From Oscillospiraceae bacterium (GTDB taxonomy: Bacteria > Bacillota > Clostridia > Oscillospirales > Ruminococcaceae): a stretch of DNA of 17,491 nt. Shown one piece after another: positions 1 through 7,070 of this stretch. Where the stretch lies: NCBI GenBank assembly GCA_029005335.1, contig JAQXFT010000066.1, positions 1 through 17,491 on the forward strand, written 5' to 3'. Below the pieces are notes generated by a model. That model did not search any database and was not told the origin of the DNA. It saw only the letters and a list, made by a program, of their open reading frames with translations. The position numbers and the translations under genes are program-made. Each line of letters starts with the position of its first letter. The stretch's first letter is position 1.

Positions 1-1
1 G

Positions 2-322
2 ATTGCCTATACCTCACAGCTTGCACATATAGTATCAAGTGCATATGTGAAAAGCCCCTCGCTTGAAAAGGAATGCGGATTCAGCGGGGGAAGCTTTCAG
101 GATATGACACGAATCGCCACTATGAATGAAGATATGTGGACATCACTATTTATGCAGAACAGAAAAAATCTCGAAAATGAACTTTCAATACTGATTCAGA
201 ATCTTGAAAAATACCGTAAGGCTCTTGAGGAAAACGATTCCAGAACTATGAAAAAGCTTATCAGAGAGGGTTCTGACCTTAAATACGAAAACCTCAAAAA
301 GCGTCTCGGTGAACCGAATTAA
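2..322 (+). CDS. tyrA: Prephenate dehydrogenase, C-terminal end (partial)
   Basis: This frame is open from base 2, so the gene begins outside the window and only its last 106 residues are present. They read as the all-helical C-terminal dimerisation domain of prephenate dehydrogenase. The opening TSQLAHIVSSAYVKSP matches the family helix that follows the active-site region, and GFSGGSFQDMTRIA is the characteristic glycine turn plus helix. The enzyme oxidatively decarboxylates prephenate to 4-hydroxyphenylpyruvate for tyrosine synthesis, using NAD(P). The protein ends soon after this domain, so there is no C-terminal ACT domain, unlike the longer Bacillus TyrA. Its TAA stop overlaps the stop of the convergent sigE gene by 4 bases, and I see no terminator hairpin between them. 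Family assignment is good; the missing N-terminal half means cofactor preference cannot be read. Confidence 0.82.
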   Translation: MAYTSQLAHIVSSAYVKSPSLEKECGFSGGSFQDMTRIATMNEDMWTSLFMQNRKNLENELSILIQNLEKYRKALEENDSRTMKKLIREGSDLKYENLKKRLGEPN

Positions 323-1014
323 TATTTTTCAAGCTGTATACGGAGCTTTTTAATAATTTTTTTCTCCAGCCTTGAAATATATGACTGGGATATGCCTATA
401 AGCTCAGCTACTTCTTTCTGAGTTTTTTCCTTTCCGTCAACAAGTCCGAACCGCATTTCCATGATTTCACGTTCACGACTGCACAGAGATGATACGGCAC
501 TGAGAAGCATTTCATGTTCCGCCTCGCTTTCTATTCCCTTATTGACTATATCCTCGTCAGTGCCGATTATATCAGAAAGCAAAAGCTCGTTGCCGTCATA
601 GTCTATATTAAGCGGTTCATCTATGGAAAGCTCATTTTTATACTGAACTGTTTTTCTGAGATACATCAGAATTTCATTTTCAATACACCGGCTTGCATAT
701 GTTGCAAGCTTTATGTTTTTATTCGGACGAAAAGTATTTACAGCTTTTATAAGTCCGATTGTCCCTATAGATACCAAATCTTCAACACCCACTCCCGTGG
801 ATTCAAATTTCTTTGCGATATACACAACAAGTCGGAGATTGTGTACTATTAGCATTTCACGGGCGGAGGGGTCATTTTTTTCAAGCTTCATCAGAATCTC
901 TGCTTCCTCACGCTTTGAAAGAGGCGGAGGAAGAGTATCAGAACCATTTATATAATGTATATCTCCTCTGATAAGCTCCCTCAGCCTTTCAATAAACTTT
1001 TCAAACAGATTCAT
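319..1014 (-). CDS. sigE: RNA polymerase sporulation sigma factor SigE (pro-sigma-E)
   Basis: A 231-residue sigma-70 factor that directs early mother-cell transcription during endosporulation. Residues 1-20 form a short amphipathic helix (FEKFIERLRELI), the membrane-associating pro-sequence. It is followed by YINGSDTLPPPLSK, which aligns with the processing region of Bacillus SigE. Region 2 covers about 50-120, with NLRLVVYIAKKFE, EDLVSIGTIGLIKAVNTF and the -10-recognising segment ATYASRCIENEILMYLR. Region 4 lies at about 175-228, with the helix-turn-helix TQKEVAELIGISQSYISRLE. The near identity to SigE through LNIDYDGNELLLSDIIGTD separates it from SigG, SigF and SigK. The ATG start is preceded by AAAGGAG at 1022-1028. 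It lies 25 bases behind spoIIGA on the same strand, so the two are probably one transcript. No sigG follows it, which is unusual. Confidence 0.95.
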   Translation of the reverse strand: MNLFEKFIERLRELIRGDIHYINGSDTLPPPLSKREEAEILMKLEKNDPSAREMLIVHNLRLVVYIAKKFESTGVGVEDLVSIGTIGLIKAVNTFRPNKNIKLATYASRCIENEILMYLRKTVQYKNELSIDEPLNIDYDGNELLLSDIIGTDEDIVNKGIESEAEHEMLLSAVSSLCSREREIMEMRFGLVDGKEKTQKEVAELIGISQSYISRLEKKIIKKLRIQLEKY

Positions 1015-1039
1015 AATTATTCTCCTTTATTCAGATTAT

Positions 1040-1861
1040 TTATAATTTAAGCAGACGTGGATTGAATATGGCTCTGTTTCCGGAACTGCATATTCCTATC
1101 AGGACATCTGCTTTTTTACGAAAGCTTTTATTTTCATTGAATATCATAACCTCATCAGGAGTAAAAACAGGTATTATTCCATCACCGGAAATCACTGAAT
1201 AAGGTATAATCCTGATTCCCTTTATTTTAAGATATTCCTCAGGAGATTCCGGCAGACTCAGTATTTCTGAAATCTCATCACGACTGCATATTATAACAGG
1301 CTTTCCGGTAAAAAAATCAACAAGAGAATTTCCGGTATCCGCAAGCCCTTTAAGCACAACGCTTTTTCCATGATATTTTACAGATATCCGGTATTCATCA
1401 GAAAACAGGTCTCTGCGGTCAGCAATATATCTGAAAATACAAAGCATTGTATATAAAAAGGTGGTAACAAATATAAGAGTAAGGAGCGAAAAATCCACAT
1501 AGAAATATGTATTGTTAAAATGCATAAATGACGGTTTAAGCCATATATATACAGCAAATATAACTCCGCCGAAAATAAAATTCACAGTAAAAAAGCATAT
1601 TGTATTGACAAGCATACGCTTTATGCCTGCAAATCCGAATGCTATAATCACTATGGTAACTCCTGCAAATATCTTTATAAGCATATTTAAAAATATATTA
1701 ATCTCCGGCAGAAGTATCATAAGAGAATAAAGGCTTCCATATACCGCTGAAATTATCGCATGAGAAGCCTTACTTCCGGTTATCCGGGCGGTCGCCAGTA
1801 TGAGTATAAAATTTATGTATATATTCAAAGCTATGAGAACATCGGCATATATTGTCTGCAA
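1040..1861 (-). CDS. spoIIGA: Sigma-E processing peptidase SpoIIGA
   Basis: A 273-residue integral membrane aspartic protease that removes the pro-sequence from pro-SigE at the sporulation septum. In Bacillus it is triggered by the forespore signal protein SpoIIR. The first 145 residues contain about five hydrophobic membrane segments (roughly 6-24, 34-52, 57-77, 84-106 and 122-145). The C-terminal half is the retropepsin-like protease domain, with the catalytic motif ADTGNSL and its aspartate at residue 175, followed by TGKPVIIC. Length is somewhat under the Bacillus protein of about 309. The start is a TTG at 1861-1859, chosen because GGAGGT at 1871-1876 sits nine bases upstream. SigE, its substrate, is the next gene. 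The promoter region carries an exact Spo0A box. Confidence 0.93.
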   Translation of the reverse strand: MQTIYADVLIALNIYINFILILATARITGSKASHAIISAVYGSLYSLMILLPEINIFLNMLIKIFAGVTIVIIAFGFAGIKRMLVNTICFFTVNFIFGGVIFAVYIWLKPSFMHFNNTYFYVDFSLLTLIFVTTFLYTMLCIFRYIADRRDLFSDEYRISVKYHGKSVVLKGLADTGNSLVDFFTGKPVIICSRDEISEILSLPESPEEYLKIKGIRIIPYSVISGDGIIPVFTPDEVMIFNENKSFRKKADVLIGICSSGNRAIFNPRLLKL

Positions 1862-1883
1862 AGATATTTCACCTCCATGCTCT

Positions 1884-1917
1884 ATTATAATACATATGAA
1901 TCAAAATTTATGTCGAA
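1884..1917 (-). promoter_or_regulatory. spoIIGA promoter with Spo0A box
   Basis: Reading leftward, a perfect TATAAT lies at 1889-1884, which predicts a start near 1877, just before the ribosome binding site. At 17-base spacing the -35 is CATAAA, a poor match. An exact Spo0A box, TGTCGAA on the + strand (TTCGACA in the direction of transcription), sits at 1911-1917, centred near -37. A good -10, a poor -35 and a 0A box over the -35 region is the arrangement known for the Spo0A-activated spoIIG promoter of Bacillus. Spo0A control is inferred from this match. Confidence 0.72.
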
Positions 1918-1980
1918 TCAGATAAGGAATAACATTTATTCAGAAAAATAATTAAATTATAAAAAGAATCTTTGTTTCAC

Positions 1981-2009
1981 TTGCAATTACTGTTTTTTTG
2001 TGATATGAT
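1981..2009 (+). promoter_or_regulatory. SigA-type promoter of the topoisomerase pair
   Basis: TTGCAA at 1981-1986, a 17-base spacer and TATGAT at 2004-2009, preceded by TG at 2001-2002 (extended -10). The predicted start is near 2016, giving a leader of about 37 bases before the ATG at 2053. This position rules out the in-frame TTG at 1972 as the real start of the gene. Confidence 0.75.
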
Positions 2010-2052
2010 AGAAATAATCACTGACTTTCAGAAAAAAAGAAAGGGTTTTTAT

Positions 2053-4029
2053 ATGGATAAAAATAATTACAGCAATGAAAGCATTACGATGCTCAAGGGT
2101 GCAGATAAAGTAAGAAAGCGTCCTGCAGTTATATTCGGCTCTGACGGTCTCGACGGCTGTCAGCACTCAATATTTGAGATTATCTCAAATTCGATAGACG
2201 AAGCCCGCTCAGGATACGGCAATAAGATTATAGTTACACGATTCAATGACTGCTCTGTAGAAGTAGAGGATTTCGGAAGAGGTTGTCCCGTTGATTTCAA
2301 TAAAACCGAAAACCGCTATAACTGGGAACTTGTATTCTGTGAGCTTTATGCCGGAGGAAAATTTGATGATTCCGCTGAATCCTATGATTTTTCACTTGGT
2401 CTTAATGGTCTCGGACTCTGTGCCACGCAGTTTGCATCTGAATATATGGACGTTGAAGTAATAAGAGACGGCTTTAAATATAACCTTCATTTTGAAAAGG
2501 GCGAAAATATCGGAGGTCTGAAAAAAGAAAAAACCTCCCGACTCCATACAGGCACTAAAACCAAATGGAAGCCCGATATAAATGTGTTTACAGATATACA
2601 GGCTGATGACGACTTTTTCTTTGATATACTCAAAAGACAGGCTGTTGTAAATCCGAATCTGCTTTTTATATATAAATCCGAAAATCCTGACGGAACTTTT
2701 ACAGAAACCAATTTCATCTATGAAAACGGAATCAGCGATTATGTCAAGGAAATTTCAGGCGACAATGCTCTTGTATCTGTTCAGAACTGGAGCTGTGAAA
2801 AAAAAGGCCGTGACCGTGAAGACAAGCCGGAATATAAAGTCAGGCTTAATGTCTCACTCACTTTCTCAAACAAAATAAAATTTCTTGAATACTATCATAA
2901 CTCAAGCTTTCTGGAGCATGGAGGTTCTCCCGAAAAGGCTGTAAAACAGGCTTTTGTATCTCAGATTGACTCCTATCTCAAACAGAATAACGCATATCTC
3001 AAAAATGAAGCAAAAATTACATTCAATGATGTTGAGGAATGTCTTATACTTGTATCATCATCATTTTCAACCCAGACTTCATATGAGAATCAGACAAAAA
3101 AAGCCATTACAAACAAATTCATATATGAGGCTATGACCGAATTTCTGAAGCATCAGCTTGAAATATACTTCATAGAAAATCCCGATGAGGCTGAAAAAAT
3201 TGCATCTCAGGTACTCCTCAACAAGAGAAGCCGTGAAAATGCTGAAAAGACCCGTCAGAACATGAAGAAAAAGCTCTCCGGAACTATCGACTTATCAAAC
3301 ATGGTTCAGAAGTTTGTGGACTGCCGTACAAAAGATACTTCCCGCCGTGAGCTTTATATCGTGGAGGGCGACTCCGCACTCGGTTCTGTCAAAATGGCAA
3401 GAAATGCCGAATTTCAGGCTGTTATTCCGGTAAGAGGAAAAATACTCAACTGTCTTAAAGCTGAATACTCAAAGATTTTCAGAAATGATATAATTACGGA
3501 TATTATCAAGGTTCTCGGCTGTGGCGTTGAAGTTGAAACAAAATCAAACAAGGATTTCTCAAACTTCAATATAGAAAACCTCCGCTGGAATAAAATAGTA
3601 ATCTGTACTGATGCCGATGTTGACGGATTTCAGATAAGAACTCTGATTCTCACCATGCTTTACAGACTCACTCCCTCGCTGATTGAAAAGGGATTCGTAT
3701 ATATTGCGGAATCTCCTCTCTTTGAGATTACAACAAAAAATATGACATACTTTGCATACACCGAAAAGGAAAAGCAAAGTATTCTTAAAAAAATCGGCGA
3801 CAAAAAATATACTCTCCAGCGTTCAAAGGGTCTCGGTGAAAATGAACCTGATATGATGTCCGTCACTACTATGAATCCCGATACAAGAAGACTTATAAAG
3901 GTAACTGCTGATGATATAAATGAATCGGCTGAAATTTTTGAAATTCTTCTGGGTGACGATTTGCAGGGACGAAAAAACTATATATCCGAACATGGTGCGG
4001 AATATCTGGAACTGGCTGATATAAGCTGA
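2053..4029 (+). CDS. parE: Type IIA topoisomerase ATPase subunit (ParE/GyrB-like), divergent
   Basis: A 658-residue ATPase and TOPRIM subunit of a type II topoisomerase that pairs with the next gene to pass one DNA duplex through another. The GHKL ATPase part is at about 1-210, with E42, N46, D49, DFGRG at 73-77 and a glycine loop GLNGLG at 116-121. The transducer domain follows, with its QTK lysine loop at 347-349. The TOPRIM part has EGDSALG from E438, PVRGKILN at 459-466 and the metal-binding DADVDG at 520-525. The C-terminal KGLGENEP segment is normal. Start at 2053 fits the promoter and an AAAGGG ribosome binding site. Several usually invariant positions differ: the common GLHGVG histidine is asparagine, and DVDGSHI reads DVDGFQI. 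ParE-type is preferred to GyrB because its partner lacks a GyrA box. Confidence 0.85.
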   Translation: MDKNNYSNESITMLKGADKVRKRPAVIFGSDGLDGCQHSIFEIISNSIDEARSGYGNKIIVTRFNDCSVEVEDFGRGCPVDFNKTENRYNWELVFCELYAGGKFDDSAESYDFSLGLNGLGLCATQFASEYMDVEVIRDGFKYNLHFEKGENIGGLKKEKTSRLHTGTKTKWKPDINVFTDIQADDDFFFDILKRQAVVNPNLLFIYKSENPDGTFTETNFIYENGISDYVKEISGDNALVSVQNWSCEKKGRDREDKPEYKVRLNVSLTFSNKIKFLEYYHNSSFLEHGGSPEKAVKQAFVSQIDSYLKQNNAYLKNEAKITFNDVEECLILVSSSFSTQTSYENQTKKAITNKFIYEAMTEFLKHQLEIYFIENPDEAEKIASQVLLNKRSRENAEKTRQNMKKKLSGTIDLSNMVQKFVDCRTKDTSRRELYIVEGDSALGSVKMARNAEFQAVIPVRGKILNCLKAEYSKIFRNDIITDIIKVLGCGVEVETKSNKDFSNFNIENLRWNKIVICTDADVDGFQIRTLILTMLYRLTPSLIEKGFVYIAESPLFEITTKNMTYFAYTEKEKQSILKKIGDKKYTLQRSKGLGENEPDMMSVTTMNPDTRRLIKVTADDINESAEIFEILLGDDLQGRKNYISEHGAEYLELADIS

Positions 4030-4066
4030 TTTTTTTCGGAATTAATAAGGAAAGGATTTTTTTAAA

Positions 4067-6313
4067 ATGCCAAAGAAAAAGACTTCAGAACAGAAAAAAA
4101 GCTCCCCTAAAAAAAATAATGCCTACATTGAGGGGGCAGGAATAGTTATTGATGAACCTATAAGCGATACTCTGAAAAAAAATTATATGCCATATGCCAT
4201 GAGCGTTATAATTTCAAGAGCTATTCCGGAAATTGACGGATTCAAGCCCTCGCACAGAAAGCTTCTCTATACAATGTATAAAAACGGGCTTTTAAATCCC
4301 GAAAGAGAACGTTCAAAATCTGCAAATATAGTAGGTGCTGCCATGAAGCTTAATCCCCATGGCGACCAGTCTATTTATGATACTATGGTAAGGCTTACAA
4401 GAGGCAATGAATCACTTCTGCACCCCTATATAGATTCAAAAGGCTCTTTCGGTAAAGCATATTCACGTGATATGCGTTGTGCTGCCCCGAGATATACAGA
4501 AGCTAAGCTTGCCCCGATATGCAGAGAGCTTTTCAGGGATATCGACAAGGAAACTGTTGATTTTGTACCGAATTACGACAACACTATGCCTGAACCTACA
4601 CTTCTTCCGGCAACGTTCCCGACAATCCTTGTCAATGCAAATGCCGGAATTGCTGTATCTATGGCAAGTAATGTATGCCCTTTCAATCTTCAGGAAGTAT
4701 GCGAAACCTGTATTTCACTTATGAAAAATCCTGAACACGATATTTTAAGTACCCTTAAAGCTCCCGATTTCCCTGGCGGAGGCTTCATCATTTATGATGA
4801 AAACGAACTCCGCAAAATATATGATACCGGCAGAGGAAGTATAAAAATCCGTTCAAAATATAACTATGACAAATCGGCAAACTGCATTGAAGTTACCCAG
4901 ATTCCATATACAACTACTGTTGAGGCTATAATCGAAAAAATTGTCGATTTGATAAAGCAGGGAAAAATCCGTGAAATTTCATATATCCGTGACGAAACCG
5001 ATATTGACGGATTAAAAATAGCAATCGATTTGAAAAGAGGTATCGACCCCGATAAGCTTATGCAGAAGCTTTTCAGACTTACACCGCTTCAGGATAACTA
5101 CTCATGCAATTTCAACATACTGATAGCAGGTACTCCGAAAGTTATGGGAATCCGTGAAATACTGACGGAATGGACTGCCTTCCGCACTGAATGTATCGAA
5201 AGACGTACTTATTTCGATTTAAACAGAAAAAAGGAAAAGCTCCATTTACTGGAGGGTCTTTCAAAAATTCTCACCGATATAGATAAAGCTGTAAAAATCA
5301 TTCGTGAAACTGAATTGGAAGAAGATGTTATCCCCAATCTCATGACAGGATTCGGAATTGATGAAATTCAGGCAGAATATGTCGCTGAAATAAAGCTCCG
5401 CAACATAAACAGACAGTATATCCTCAGACGCACAGAAGAAATTGAACAGCTCAGAAATGATATATCCGAAATGGAAGAAATCCTCAGCGATAAATCAAAA
5501 GTCAGAAATATTATTATAAAAGAACTCAAAGAAGTCATCAGAAATTACAAACAGCCCCGAAAAACTATGCTCTGCTACCAGACAGATTCTGAATCAGAAG
5601 ATACAGAGGACGATATTCCCGATTATCCTGTTAATATATTCATCACCCAAAGCGGATATTTCAAGAAAATTACTCCGCAGTCTCTCCGAATGAGCAGTGA
5701 ACAGAAGCTCAAGGAGGGTGACTATATCTCACAGTCATTCGATACTTCCAATAAATCGGAAATTATTTTCATTACCGACAAGTATCAGGCATATAAGTCA
5801 AAAATATCCGCCTTTGACTGCACAAAAGCAAGCGTTATGGGTGACTATATCCCCGCAAAGCTCGGATTTGATGACGGCGAAAATCTCGTTACAGCTATTA
5901 TAACCTCCGATTATTCAGGATATATTCTTTTCATATATGAAAACGGAAAGATTACCAAAGTTCCGCTGAAATCCTACGAAACTAAAACTAACCGCAAAAA
6001 GCTTGCAAACGCATATTCAAACAAATCTCCTCTCGCTAAAATACTCTTTATTCAGGAGGATACTGACATATTTATAAGAACTGACGGCAACAGAGCTATA
6101 CTCTGCAACACAGCTTTGATACCAGTAAAATCCACACGTGACAGCATAGGCGTACAGGTTATAACTCCAAAGTCAAAGCATATTGTAAATTCTGCTGAAA
6201 TCGTTGAACCGAATGAAAATAATATATCCGGAAAATACAGAGTAAATAATATTCCGGCAGTCGGACTTTCTGCGAAAAATATCCCCGAAATCAATCAGCT
6301 GTCATTTGAATAA
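4067..6313 (+). CDS. parC: Type IIA topoisomerase cleavage subunit (ParC/GyrA-like), divergent
   Basis: A 748-residue DNA breakage-reunion subunit. A lysine-rich tail (residues 1-18) precedes the winged-helix core, which begins at about ISDTLKKNYMPYAMSVIISRAIPEIDGFKPSHRK. The active-site tyrosine is Y143 in AAPRYTEAKL, with the helper arginine at R142. The tower and coiled-coil region runs to about residue 500. An acidic linker at 507-518 then leads to a C-terminal domain of about 230 residues of beta-strand repeats. No GyrA box (QRRGGKG) is visible, so decatenation of the ParC type is more likely than negative supercoiling. At the position of GyrA Ser83 the residue is glutamine (Q101, in PHGDQSIYD); the Asp87 equivalent is kept. 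The gene lies 37 bases after parE with ribosome binding site AAGGAAAGGA at 4047-4056, so one operon is likely. Confidence 0.86.
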   Translation: MPKKKTSEQKKSSPKKNNAYIEGAGIVIDEPISDTLKKNYMPYAMSVIISRAIPEIDGFKPSHRKLLYTMYKNGLLNPERERSKSANIVGAAMKLNPHGDQSIYDTMVRLTRGNESLLHPYIDSKGSFGKAYSRDMRCAAPRYTEAKLAPICRELFRDIDKETVDFVPNYDNTMPEPTLLPATFPTILVNANAGIAVSMASNVCPFNLQEVCETCISLMKNPEHDILSTLKAPDFPGGGFIIYDENELRKIYDTGRGSIKIRSKYNYDKSANCIEVTQIPYTTTVEAIIEKIVDLIKQGKIREISYIRDETDIDGLKIAIDLKRGIDPDKLMQKLFRLTPLQDNYSCNFNILIAGTPKVMGIREILTEWTAFRTECIERRTYFDLNRKKEKLHLLEGLSKILTDIDKAVKIIRETELEEDVIPNLMTGFGIDEIQAEYVAEIKLRNINRQYILRRTEEIEQLRNDISEMEEILSDKSKVRNIIIKELKEVIRNYKQPRKTMLCYQTDSESEDTEDDIPDYPVNIFITQSGYFKKITPQSLRMSSEQKLKEGDYISQSFDTSNKSEIIFITDKYQAYKSKISAFDCTKASVMGDYIPAKLGFDDGENLVTAIITSDYSGYILFIYENGKITKVPLKSYETKTNRKKLANAYSNKSPLAKILFIQEDTDIFIRTDGNRAILCNTALIPVKSTRDSIGVQVITPKSKHIVNSAEIVEPNENNISGKYRVNNIPAVGLSAKNIPEINQLSFE

Positions 6314-6350
6314 AAAATGCGGTACTGCACAAATCAGTGCAGTACCGCAT
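6311..6350 (-). terminator. Terminator of tRNA-Gln, antisense end of parC
   Basis: A perfect 14-base stem (6317-6330 pairing with 6337-6350, arm ATGCGGTACTGCAC, six-base loop) is followed on the - strand by a run of about six T. It lies just after the tRNA in its direction of transcription. On the + strand the hairpin is followed only by AAATCTTATT, so it would be a weak terminator for parC, whose stop codon overlaps the T-run. Confidence 0.85.
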
Positions 6351-6358
6351 AAATCTTA

Positions 6359-6431
6359 TTGAACCAGCTGGATTCGAACCAGCGGAATGACGGAGTCAAA
6401 GTCCGTTGCCTTACCCCTTGGCTATGGTTCA
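6359..6431 (-). tRNA. tRNA-Gln, anticodon UUG
   Basis: The - strand folds into a full cloverleaf. The acceptor stem TGAACCA/TGGTTCA is at 6425-6431 and 6360-6366, the D stem GCC/GGC, and the anticodon stem ACGGA/TCCGT with loop CTTTGAC gives anticodon TTG. The T arm is GCTGG-TTCGAAT-CCAGC. The discriminator base is A, and CCA is not encoded because TAA follows. The variable region is six bases (CATTCC), one more than usual. It has its own promoter upstream and a terminator downstream and decodes CAA (and by wobble CAG). Confidence 0.96.
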
Positions 6432-6449
6432 TTATCGAAAGTATATAAC

Positions 6450-6479
6450 ATTATACCATAGCTGCTGCCGAAAAGTCAA
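6450..6479 (-). promoter_or_regulatory. Promoter of tRNA-Gln
   Basis: Leftward TTGACT at 6479-6474, an 18-base spacer and perfect TATAAT at 6455-6450 with an upstream TGG (extended -10). The predicted start is near 6443, about 12 bases before the mature tRNA 5' end at 6431. Confidence 0.8.
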
Positions 6480-6530
6480 TACAGATTCAAAAAAAATATT
6501 TTTTAATTATTGACGGAATTTATTTCTTTC

Positions 6531-6559
6531 TTGATTTTTTTTGTAGCTTGTAGTATAAT
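6531..6559 (+). promoter_or_regulatory. Promoter of the dCMP deaminase gene
   Basis: TTGATT at 6531-6536, a 17-base spacer and perfect TATAAT at 6554-6559. The predicted start is near 6566, followed by GGAGG at 6572-6576 and the ATG at 6588. The A-tract/T-tract palindrome at 6491-6504 lies between this and the divergent tRNA promoter. Confidence 0.78.
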
Positions 6560-6587
6560 TAAAGAAAAAACGGAGGTATTATAAAGT

Positions 6588-7070
6588 ATGAAACGTGAAA
6601 ATTATATTTCCTGGGACGAATATTTTATGGGCATAGCAATGCTTTCCGCACAGAGAAGCAAAGATGCTTCAACACAGGTAGGAGCTTGTATCGTCAATGA
6701 GGAAAAAAAGATAGTTGCAGTAGGCTATAACGGTATGCCTACAGGCTGTAATGATGACGATATGCCATGGGAGCGTACTGGTGCAACATCTCTTGATACA
6801 AAATATCCTTTTGTATGCCATGCGGAGCTTAATGCTATACTCAACCGGAATACTGCAAGCCTTAAAAATGCTACTCTCTATGTAACGCTTTTCCCCTGCA
6901 ATGAGTGTGCAAAAGCTATAATACAGAGCGGTATAAAAAAAGTTGTGTATGCTGAAAACAAATATGCTGATACTGAGGGCGTAAAAGCATCAGAGCTTAT
7001 GTTTGAAAAATGTGGGGTTGAAACCGTTCAATATATAAAATCGGGAAAGACTCTCAATATAAATCTCTGA
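6588..7070 (+). CDS. comEB: Deoxycytidylate (dCMP) deaminase, ComEB-like
   Basis: A 160-residue zinc enzyme of the cytidine/deoxycytidylate deaminase family. It converts dCMP to dUMP, the substrate of thymidylate synthase. The zinc site is complete: HAE with H78 and proton-shuttle E80, and PCNEC with C104 and C107. The N-terminal block SWDEYFMGIAMLSAQRSKD and the ASTQVGACIV and GYNGMPTGC segments are typical of dCMP deaminase and of Bacillus ComEB, and differ from tRNA adenosine deaminase. It has its own promoter and no same-strand neighbour. Its product feeds ThyX, encoded about 5 kb downstream. Its last 17 bases overlap the 3' end of the convergent HAD gene. A role in competence is not implied, since no other com gene is nearby. 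Confidence 0.92.
   Translation: MKRENYISWDEYFMGIAMLSAQRSKDASTQVGACIVNEEKKIVAVGYNGMPTGCNDDDMPWERTGATSLDTKYPFVCHAELNAILNRNTASLKNATLYVTLFPCNECAKAIIQSGIKKVVYAENKYADTEGVKASELMFEKCGVETVQYIKSGKTLNINL

Noticed and set aside
514..955. Rightward open frames across sigE
   Set aside because: They lie fully inside the well-supported sigE gene and show no recognisable protein.
1972..2052. Upstream in-frame TTG start for the ParE-like gene
   Set aside because: The promoter at 1981-2009 lies inside the added stretch, and the added residues match no family sequence.
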